Shown: positions 45,296-51,232 of the stretch, piece after piece
How positions within the stretch are numbered: the stretch's first letter is position 1
How the letters are laid out: each line of letters starts with the position of its first letter
NCBI RefSeq assembly: GCF_946481155.1
Contig: NZ_CAMLMK010000007.1
Location: forward strand, 1 to 51,232
Source: an uncultured Flavobacterium sp.
GTDB lineage: Bacteria > Bacteroidota > Bacteroidia > Flavobacteriales > Flavobacteriaceae
DNA: 51,232 bases
Direction: 5' to 3'
The notes under the pieces: generated by a model
Seen by the model: only the letters and a program-made list of their open reading frames with translations
Database searches by the model: none
What the model was told of the DNA's origin: nothing
Program-made: the position numbers and the translations under genes

Positions 45296-46567
45296 TTAGT
45301 GTACCATTATTGAAGTCAGCACCCTGTTTCCCAAGGCTAAAATTCCAGAATCAATTTTCCATTGAATAGTAATTAATTCGCCATCCGACACATTAGCTAT
45401 CGCATGCAATGACAAATTGGTATATCCGTTATTGCAGGTTATCTGTTTGCTGGAACTGGGAATCAGAATTCCATTTTGGCAGATGCTAAATGTAGCCAAT
45501 GCATTTACAGTAACATTATTAATTATTGTATCTACATTTGGCAGGACAGTTATTCCATTGACTGTTGCTGTAGTAAGACTTCCGATAGCCCCGGCACCGG
45601 AACAAATATTGCCATTATATACAGAACTGCCTGTATTGTTAATAGCTCCTGCTCCCGTAAACAAAACAAAAGTGCTCAACGAACCCATATTAATTGCAGC
45701 CGATGGATTTAAAGGTACATTACACGAACCGGGGCCAAAAGAAACCGCGCCGGCATTTGTCATCATCCTTCCATTTACAGTGCAATTGGCTCCGACAGCA
45801 ACTGCTGCTCCATGAGAAATTAAATTTCCATAAACAATAGTATCAGCACCAACACCTACCGCACCTTCTGCCAACCAGAATATATTCTCCGCTGAGGCTC
45901 CATTTGTCAAAACTATAGTTGTGTTGGCTCCAAAGTCGATGGCCCCGTTAGCATAGAAAATAAAAACAGCATTGGAGTCTCCTCCCCCATCCAGTGTCAG
46001 TATTCCTGCTATGGAAATAGCACTCGCAACCGAATACTTTCCGGATACAACCGTTTCTCCGCTTCCAAAAGCAGCTGTATGCGTAGCATTCGTAACAGGT
46101 GCAGACTGAAGTTGGTTATAAAGTATAAAAAAGTCTGTCAAAAGCGTATTGGAATTCACTGTAATGGGTACAGAAAGATTAGAAATCTGGCTGTCAAATG
46201 CTACATAATAACTTCCTTCAGGCAGTGCTAAAACCATTCCCGGCACCGTTATATCTGTCGCAGAGGATGTAGAAATAATTCCTGTATCATTTATCGTGTT
46301 GTAACTTGGAGCAATATTCTTCCAAACCGAATTAAAATAATTCAAACTAGAAGTTGTAGTGTTATAAACCATCAACCCGTCTGAAGGATTAAGTATTTCA
46401 TCCCTTTGGATTGTTGTCAATCTTGGCATAAGAAATCCCTTATTAGTAGAATACACATCCAGTACAGATGATTCATCGGGAGTTGCTGTATTAATTCCAA
46501 CTTGGGCAATCGCAAATTCGGCAAGAAGTAAAAGGGCAAACAAAAGTAATTTTTTTCCTTTTTTCAT
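45296..46567 (-). CDS. DUF3494 ice-binding-family protein
   Basis: 423 aa. Signal peptide KKLLLFALLLLAEFAIAQ, then VGINTATPDESSVLDVYSTNKGFLMPR, the same N-terminal module type as the 621-aa protein. Residues about 115-295 match DUF3494, the fold of bacterial ice-binding proteins (a beta-solenoid plus helix): VVSGKYSVASAISIAGILTLDGGGDSNAVFIFYANGAID..., VYGNLISHGAAVAVGANCTVNGRMMTNAGAVSF. The C-terminal part (about 300-423) has another strand-rich region. Ice binding is known for some members, but many have not been tested. The ATG at 46567 begins the signal peptide; the longer in-frame frame upstream adds an unlikely hydrophobic leader. No T9SS sorting domain. Confidence 0.82.
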   Translation of the reverse strand: MKKGKKLLLFALLLLAEFAIAQVGINTATPDESSVLDVYSTNKGFLMPRLTTIQRDEILNPSDGLMVYNTTTSSLNYFNSVWKNIAPSYNTINDTGIISTSSATDITVPGMVLALPEGSYYVAFDSQISNLSVPITVNSNTLLTDFFILYNQLQSAPVTNATHTAAFGSGETVVSGKYSVASAISIAGILTLDGGGDSNAVFIFYANGAIDFGANTTIVLTNGASAENIFWLAEGAVGVGADTIVYGNLISHGAAVAVGANCTVNGRMMTNAGAVSFGPGSCNVPLNPSAAINMGSLSTFVLFTGAGAINNTGSSVYNGNICSGAGAIGSLTTATVNGITVLPNVDTIINNVTVNALATFSICQNGILIPSSSKQITCNNGYTNLSLHAIANVSDGELITIQWKIDSGILALGNRVLTSIMVH

Positions 46568-46934
46568 AATTTTAGATTTACTATTTCCCAAACTTCCAAA
46601 TGAAAAATAAATTAAAACAATCAACATAAACACCTGATATGCAGAAGCATAGAAGCAGAAGTATGCAAATGTGGTGTTTTTATGTTCGGAAAAACCATAT
46701 TTTGGGATAACTTTAAATACTGAACATTCAAATTAAGCTTAAAAAAGAAACATTAAAGCCTTAATTATCAGCAAATAGAGGATTTATTACCTTCTATTTT
46801 CTTGGATTATAAATAGCAATTTCAACAAAAAACGGATCGTGAAATTGGGAAGATTCTAAAAGACACATCTTAATATACTACAAACTTTACTTTTGCTCTT
46901 TTTTTAATCTTTCAACAAAAATGCAGAAAAAGAT
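46568..46934. other. Intergenic region upstream of the ilv leader
   Basis: About 370 AT-rich bases between the DUF3494 gene (minus) and the ilv promoter (plus). A weak, imperfect -7 candidate for the DUF3494 gene lies near 46600. No gene or repeat is supported. Confidence 0.4.
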
Positions 46935-46964
46935 TTTGCTTATAAAAAAATATCACTAGTTTTG
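46935..46964 (+). promoter_or_regulatory. Promoter of the ilv leader/operon
   Basis: TTTG (46935-46938), 18-nt spacer, TAGTTTTG (46957-46964): a close consensus match. Transcription would begin near 46970, giving about 30 nt before leader peptide 1. Confidence 0.78.
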
Positions 46965-46998
46965 TCTTAGTCTTAGTAAAGAACTGAAATACAACAAA

Positions 46999-47055
46999 AT
47001 GAAAAACATCATTAACATCGTTATTATTGTCATTATTGTGTTACCACAATTGTGA
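46999..47055 (+). CDS. ilv leader peptide 1 (18 aa)
   Basis: Translates to MKNIINIVIIVIIVLPQL: 7 Ile, 3 Val and 2 Leu of 18. It is far too short for a normal gene and follows a good promoter. It precedes an antiterminator/terminator pair and the ilvE-ilvD-ilvB genes. This is the classic layout of a transcription-attenuation leader: ribosomes that stall on Ile/Val codons when charged tRNA is scarce keep 47058-47071 free, which favours the antiterminator. Function inferred from sequence logic; homologous leaders of enterobacterial ilv operons work this way. Confidence 0.85.
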   Translation: MKNIINIVIIVIIVLPQL

Positions 47056-47057
47056 AT

Positions 47058-47105
47058 GGAGATGTTATATATACATTAGAAATAAAAAATCTATATACAA
47101 CCTCC
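47058..47105 (+). promoter_or_regulatory. Antiterminator of ilv attenuator 1
   Basis: GGAG (47058-47061) and GTT (47064-47066) pair with AAC-CTCC (47099-47105), and ATATA (47067-47071) pairs with TATAT (47092-47096): 12 pairs with two 2-nt bulges. It uses the 5' arm of the terminator, so the two hairpins cannot form together. A ribosome at the leader stop (47053-47055) would cover its 5' arm. Confidence 0.7.
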
Positions 47106-47125
47106 CATTACAGGGAGGTTTTTTT
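47099..47125 (+). terminator. Attenuator terminator 1
   Basis: AACCTCCC (47099-47106) pairs with GGGAGGTT (47113-47120), 6-nt loop, followed by a T-run from the stem end to 47125. It lies 44 nt after the leader stop and before any ilv structural gene. Confidence 0.93.
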
Positions 47126-47161
47126 ATTTTAATCAAATACTAACTTAAATTTTAAAGCGAA

Positions 47162-47287
47162 ATGAAAACAACAGCAAACAACCGAAGAGAAAATCCCAAA
47201 GGGTACACAAAAACAAAAAACACTGCAACCACCACTATCCTTTCTTCAATTTACGTCATTATTGTTATCGTCATTAGCATTTGCTAA
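47162..47287 (+). CDS. Second leader peptide (41 aa, Thr- and Ile/Val-rich)
   Basis: Begins MKTTANNRRENPKGYTK and ends TTTILSSIYVIIVIVISIC. It has eight Thr, and in its last 16 codons six Ile and three Val. It lies between terminator 1 and ilvE, in the same direction. The Ile/Val run sits at the C-terminal end, as in leader 1, and suggests a second ribosome-sensing element. The Thr codons could add sensing of threonine, the precursor of isoleucine. No Shine-Dalgarno, as normal here. An incidental ORF cannot be excluded, but the position and composition argue against it. Confidence 0.65.
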   Translation: MKTTANNRRENPKGYTKTKNTATTTILSSIYVIIVIVISIC

Positions 47288-47417
47288 ATGAGGAACAAGG
47301 ACGCGTAAGTGAGCATGCTAATTCTTTAAAGACATGCTTATCCTGGTCAAATTCAATTCATCAGACCAGCAAAATCAACCTCACTTCCCTCCCCTTTCCC
47401 AACTTATTACATTGATT

Positions 47418-47451
47418 GTATTGTATCGCGATAGTAATCGGGACGCAATAC
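47418..47451. repeat. REP-like palindromic element
   Basis: GTATTG / CAATAC ends with an inner CGAT-AGTA-ATCG hairpin: a near-palindrome of 34 bp. Its core (TCGCGATAGTAATCGGGA) is related to the palindrome at 8356-8373. It lies inside the ilv leader. Confidence 0.6.
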
Positions 47452-47467
47452 CGGTATTGTCACACTC

Positions 47468-47511
47468 TCCACGCAATTAGCAAATAACTGCGTAGGATCA
47501 CAGATTTTTTT
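47468..47511 (+). terminator. Possible second attenuator terminator
   Basis: TCC-ACGCA-A-TTA / TAA-C-TGCGT-A-GGA (47468-47497) with one mismatch and one bulge, then seven Ts at 47505-47511 after a 7-nt gap. Weaker than a standard terminator because of that gap. Confidence 0.45.
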
Positions 47512-47744
47512 ATTCAAAAAAACCTTCGATATCCTTTTTAAAATCAACAAAAAGGATTACACAAACTTTTTGCAATAAAAAAAACAGTCTTAAGCGTCGT
47601 AAAAAAATAAATACAATTAACTGAAAATCAACATATTAAATTTAAAAATCAATTTTAAAGCATTGTAAAAAACAAAATAATCAAAAAATTCAACTTTAAA
47701 ACCTCAGCTACTTTCGTACTGTGGAATATAAAAATGACATAATT

Positions 47745-48671
47745 ATGAACACAAAATACACTACCCTCGCCCCAACGAATAATTTATATTATTCAGACAA
47801 TACTATCCTATACCTCAATGGCAAATTCCTAAAAGCCAGCGAAACAAGTGCCGATTTATACGGACAAACCCTGCATTATGGCTACGGGGCGTTCGAAGGC
47901 ATACGAGCTTATCCAACCGAAAACGGAACACGCATTTTCAAATCCGAAGAGCATTACGATCGTTTAAAAAAATCATGCGAACTCATAGGTATCCCTTTTA
48001 ATTACAGTTCCGAAGAGCTGACTCAAAAAACCTACGAACTGCTAGAACGGAACAACTTTACGGACGCCTACATCCGTCCAATCGTTTTTTGCTCGCCGAA
48101 TATGAGTTTAACCAGCCCTCATGATGTTTCCATAATGATTTGTGCCTGGGAATGGGCGGCCTACTTAGGCGAAAAACGGCTTAATCTTACCTTCTCCTCG
48201 TTTTGCCGACCTCATCCGCGTTCAACAAAAGTAGAAGCGAAAGTATGCGGACATTATGTAAACTCAATACTCGCCACTACCGAAGCCAAATCCAAAGGTT
48301 ATGACGAAGCTTTATTGCTCGATAGCGACGGTTATCTTGCGGAAGGACCGGGTTCCAATCTGTTTTTTGAAAAAGACGGCATCCTATACACTCCGCAACT
48401 TGGCAACATCTTACCGGGAATTACAAGAGCCACAATAGTAGCATTGTGCGAGGAAATGAATATCACTGTAAAAGAAGGCCTTTATTTACCGGAAGCATTA
48501 GAAAATGCAGATAGCGCCTTCCTCTGCGGAACTGCTGCTGAAGTAATTGGAATCCAATCCTTGAATAAAAAAGAATTCCCATTCTCGTGGAATGATTCAT
48601 TAGGAAAAAAACTCCAGACGGCTTATAAAAATTTAGTTCTTGAAAAAGAATGCAAACCGACATTACACTAA
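47745..48671 (+). CDS. ilvE: Branched-chain amino acid aminotransferase
   Basis: 308 aa from the ATG at 47745 (an in-frame GTG at 47721 would add eight residues). PLP fold-type IV transaminase performing the last step of Ile, Val and Leu synthesis. Blocks: [26 protein letters not shown], the PLP lysine in [26 protein letters not shown], and [18 protein letters not shown], with GTAAEVIGI near the end. First structural gene after the leader; its stop is 2 nt before ilvD. Confidence 0.94.
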   Translation: MNTKYTTLAPTNNLYYSDNTILYLNGKFLKASETSADLYGQTLHYGYGAFEGIRAYPTENGTRIFKSEEHYDRLKKSCELIGIPFNYSSEELTQKTYELLERNNFTDAYIRPIVFCSPNMSLTSPHDVSIMICAWEWAAYLGEKRLNLTFSSFCRPHPRSTKVEAKVCGHYVNSILATTEAKSKGYDEALLLDSDGYLAEGPGSNLFFEKDGILYTPQLGNILPGITRATIVALCEEMNITVKEGLYLPEALENADSAFLCGTAAEVIGIQSLNKKEFPFSWNDSLGKKLQTAYKNLVLEKECKPTLH

Positions 48672-48673
48672 TT

Positions 48674-50353
48674 ATGGAATTAAATAAATACAGCAAAACC
48701 GTAACGCAAGATCCAACACAACCGGCAGCACAAGCTATGTTGTACGGCATCGGACTTACCGAAGAAAAATTAAGACTACCCTTTGTAGGCATAGCTTCCA
48801 TGGGTTATGACGGCAACACCTGCAATATGCATCTCAACCATTTGGCTGCATACATCAAAGAAGCTGTAAACGAACAGGATATGGTGGGTCTTATCTTCAA
48901 TACAATTGGCATCAGCGACGGAATAACCAATGGCACTGACGGAATGCGATATTCCTTAGTGAGCAGGGAAATCATTGCCGACAGTATCGAAAGCGTAGTT
49001 GCAGGCCATTATTATGACGGACTTATTGCGATTCCGGGTTGTGATAAAAACATGCCCGGCTCTATCATTGCCATGGGAAGATTAAACCGTCCATCGATAA
49101 TGGTTTATGGAGGTACAATCGCCCCAGGAAAATACCAGGGAAAAGACTTGAATATCGTTTCCGCTTTTGAAGCTTTAGGCGAAAAAATAGCAGGTAAACT
49201 TTCCGAAGAAGATTTTAAAGGCATCATAAAAAATTCCTGCCCGGGCGCAGGTGCGTGCGGTGGAATGTACACTGCAAATACCATGGCTATTGCAATCGAA
49301 GCACTGGGAATGAGCTTACCATATTCCAGCTCCAATCCCGCGATTAGTACAGATAAAATTACCGAATGCCAACAGGCAGGTGCGTACTTAAAAATACTGC
49401 TGAAAAAAAACATCTGCCCGAAAGACATTATGACTTTCGAAGCATTCGAAAATGCCATTACGGTTTTAATAGCTCTTGGCGGAAGTACAAATGCCGTGCT
49501 GCACATTATTGCGATGGCAAAAAGTGTGGGTGTAAAAATTACGCAGGACGATTTTCAAAGAATCAGCAATAAAACGCCGTTGATAGCTGACTTTAAACCG
49601 GGAGGCAATTACCTAATGCAAAATTTGCACGAAAAAGGAGGTGTTCCGATGGTGCTGAAATATCTGCTGAGCAAAGGAATGCTTCACGGAGATTGCATGA
49701 CCGTTACCGGAAAAACACTTGCTGAAAATCTGGAAAATATAGTAAACATAACGTTTGAAGATCAAAATATAATTCGTCCATTAGAAAAACCAATTAAAGA
49801 AACGGGACATCTTCAGATACTATACGGCAATCTGGCAGTGAAAGGATCAGTTGCCAAAATAACCGGCAAAGAAGGCGAAAAATTCAAAGGGCCTGCCAAA
49901 GTTTTTGACGGTGAAAAAGAACTGATCCAGGGGATTGAAGATAAAAAAATTCAGGCTGGAGATGTTATTGTGATCCGCTATGTGGGTCCGAAAGGCGGTC
50001 CGGGAATGCCGGAAATGCTGAAACCGACTTCTGCCATTATAGGCGCCGGATTAGGCAAAAGTGTCGCTTTAATTACCGATGGAAGATTCAGCGGAGGAAC
50101 TCACGGTTTTGTTGTAGGCCATATAACTCCTGAAGCATACGATGGCGGAACAATAGCATTAGTAAACGATGGCGACACCATTGAAATTGACGCCGTGAAC
50201 AACAGTATACATCTTCAAGTTGATAATCAGGAATTGGAAAAAAGAAAAAAGAGATTCGTAACCCCGGAGCTGAAGGTCCGCAATGGTGTACTGCACAAAT
50301 ATGTAAGATTAGTAAAAGACGCCTCCGAAGGCTGTGTTACAGATGAATTATAA
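48674..50353 (+). CDS. ilvD: Dihydroxy-acid dehydratase
   Basis: 559 aa from the ATG at 48674, 2 nt after ilvE. Dehydrates dihydroxy acids to 2-keto acids in Ile/Val synthesis. The iron-sulfur ligands lie in [20 protein letters not shown] and [16 protein letters not shown], the pattern of the plant-like [2Fe-2S] class. [24 protein letters not shown] is the conserved C-terminal signature. An in-frame start at 48650 overlaps ilvE and is rejected. Confidence 0.95.
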   Translation: MELNKYSKTVTQDPTQPAAQAMLYGIGLTEEKLRLPFVGIASMGYDGNTCNMHLNHLAAYIKEAVNEQDMVGLIFNTIGISDGITNGTDGMRYSLVSREIIADSIESVVAGHYYDGLIAIPGCDKNMPGSIIAMGRLNRPSIMVYGGTIAPGKYQGKDLNIVSAFEALGEKIAGKLSEEDFKGIIKNSCPGAGACGGMYTANTMAIAIEALGMSLPYSSSNPAISTDKITECQQAGAYLKILLKKNICPKDIMTFEAFENAITVLIALGGSTNAVLHIIAMAKSVGVKITQDDFQRISNKTPLIADFKPGGNYLMQNLHEKGGVPMVLKYLLSKGMLHGDCMTVTGKTLAENLENIVNITFEDQNIIRPLEKPIKETGHLQILYGNLAVKGSVAKITGKEGEKFKGPAKVFDGEKELIQGIEDKKIQAGDVIVIRYVGPKGGPGMPEMLKPTSAIIGAGLGKSVALITDGRFSGGTHGFVVGHITPEAYDGGTIALVNDGDTIEIDAVNNSIHLQVDNQELEKRKKRFVTPELKVRNGVLHKYVRLVKDASEGCVTDEL

Positions 50354-50365
50354 AAGGCAAAAAAA

Positions 50366-51232
50366 ATGGAAACACTAAAACGTTCGCAAACAGAAAATAA
50401 AGAACTCCAGACATTCAATACTTCAGGTAGCCTGGCAGTCATTGACGCCTTATTATCTGAAAAAGTTGATACCATATTCGGTTATCCGGGTGGTGCGATT
50501 ATGCCTATCTATGATGCTTTATATGATTATGATGACTGCCTGAAGCACATATTAGTCCGCCATGAACAAGGTGCAATTCACGCAGCCCAGGGATATGCCC
50601 GCGTAAGTGGAAAAACGGGAGTAGTTTTTGCAACCAGTGGTCCCGGCGCTACAAATCTGGTTACCGGTTTAGCCGATGCCATGATCGACTCTACCCCAGT
50701 AGTTTGTATTACCGGACAGGTTTTTGCGCATTTGTTGGGAACCGATGCTTTTCAGGAAACCGACATAATCAACATCACTACTCCCATCACAAAATGGAAT
50801 TATCAGATTACGGATGCAACCGAAATTCCGGAAGTATTAGCCAAAGCTTTTTACCTCGCAAAAAGCGGACGGCCAGGCCCGGTCTTGATTGACATCACCA
50901 AGAATGCGCAACTGCAACTCTTTGACTACAAAGGATACAAGCCCTGTACGCATGTCAGAAGTTACCGTTCAAAACCTATTGTTCGTAGCGAATACATAGA
51001 AAAGGCAGCAGAATTAATCAACAAGGCTAAAAAACCGCTGGTTATTTTCGGCCAGGGAATCGTATTGGGAGGCGCTGAAAAAGAGTTTCAGGCCTTCATT
51101 GAAAAAGGAGGCTTGCCCGCTGCCTGGACTATTATGGGCATGAGTGCCATACCTACCGATCATCCGCTTGGCGTTGGTATGTTAGGAATGCATGGAAATT
51201 ATGGCCCCAATTATCTAACAAACGAATGCGAT
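50366..51232 (+). CDS. ilvB: Acetolactate synthase large subunit (cut by window end)
   Basis: Starts with ATG at 50366, 12 nt after ilvD, and stays open for 289 codons to the end of the window. TPP-dependent enzyme making acetolactate/acetohydroxybutyrate. The N-terminal TPP Glu motif is in VRHEQGAIHAAQGYAR, with DTIFGYPGGAIMPIYDAL before it and ATSGPGATNLVTGLADAMIDSTPVVCITGQV after. The FAD/middle domain begins (KPLVIFGQGIVLGGAEKE). About half the protein is visible; the C-terminal TPP domain and any ilvN lie beyond. Confidence 0.94.
   Translation, partial: METLKRSQTENKELQTFNTSGSLAVIDALLSEKVDTIFGYPGGAIMPIYDALYDYDDCLKHILVRHEQGAIHAAQGYARVSGKTGVVFATSGPGATNLVTGLADAMIDSTPVVCITGQVFAHLLGTDAFQETDIINITTPITKWNYQITDATEIPEVLAKAFYLAKSGRPGPVLIDITKNAQLQLFDYKGYKPCTHVRSYRSKPIVRSEYIEKAAELINKAKKPLVIFGQGIVLGGAEKEFQAFIEKGGLPAAWTIMGMSAIPTDHPLGVGMLGMHGNYGPNYLTNECD

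Larger units (their letters stand above)
47288..47744. other. Structured leader between peptide 2 and ilvE
   Basis: 457 bases without a gene. Inverted repeats: AGCATG/CATGCT (47312-47338), CTGGTC/GACCAG (47343-47369), AAGTGAG/CTCACTT (47307-47313 with 47380-47386, enclosing both and competing with the first), the palindromic element at 47418-47451, the terminator-like hairpin at 47468-47511, and ATCCTTTTT/AAAAAGGAT (47531-47557). A near -7 box, TACTTTCG, at 47709-47716 could give extra ilvE transcription. Confidence 0.55.

Noticed and set aside
47531..47557. ATCCTTTTT / AAAAAGGAT inverted repeat as a terminator
   Set aside because: AT-rich stem with no T-run after it; kept only as part of the leader description.

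Overview
The window looks like chromosomal DNA of a Flavobacteriaceae bacterium, close to Flavobacterium. Evidence: a SusC/SusD outer-membrane pair, type IX secretion (T9SS) sorting tails, GEVED and GLPGLI domains, DUF2851, DUF5522 and putative-porin families, Bacteroidetes-type promoters (TTTG-N19-TAnnTTTG), and almost no Shine-Dalgarno sequences except a striking one before rpsU. No phage, transposon, CRISPR array, rRNA or tRNA was seen.

Layout. 1-5.0 kb (minus): xerC, rpsU, then a probable operon DUF2851 - pspC - helix-hairpin-helix protein - acyl-CoA dehydrogenase. 5.0-10.3 kb: a secreted GLPGLI/PNGase F-like protein, a cystathionine beta-synthase family enzyme and a putative porin, with a REP-like palindromic element downstream of the porin. 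10.4-16.9 kb (minus): a four-gene susC-susD-lipoprotein-lipoprotein operon without an enzyme. 17-25.4 kb: housekeeping genes (rnhB, lipB, lysS, hemL) mixed with small exported proteins, a LysM glucosaminidase and an ACC-deaminase-like PLP enzyme.

25.4-41.7 kb is a surface/secretome block: a 602-aa T9SS cargo, two giant paralogous T9SS cargo proteins (1912 and 1941 aa) and a 621-aa secreted protein. All three T9SS proteins share a C-terminal module, and the two giants share a long N-terminal extension before the signal peptide. 41.7-46.6 kb: a small HEKIH-motif membrane protein, DUF5522, urocanate hydratase, a DUF4136 lipoprotein and a DUF3494 (ice-binding family) protein. The DUF3494 protein carries the same VGI(G/N)T-type N-terminal module as the 621-aa protein.

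46.9-51.2 kb: the branched-chain amino acid operon ilvE-ilvD-ilvB (ilvB cut by the window end). It is preceded by about 800 nt of leader. This contains a promoter, an 18-codon peptide that is two-thirds Ile/Val/Leu, mutually exclusive antiterminator and terminator hairpins, then a second peptide of 41 codons with Thr- and Ile/Val-rich runs and further inverted repeats. This apparent tandem attenuator is the most interesting regulatory structure in the window.

Functions come from recognising families and motifs by eye; no database search was run. Secondary structures were paired by hand.
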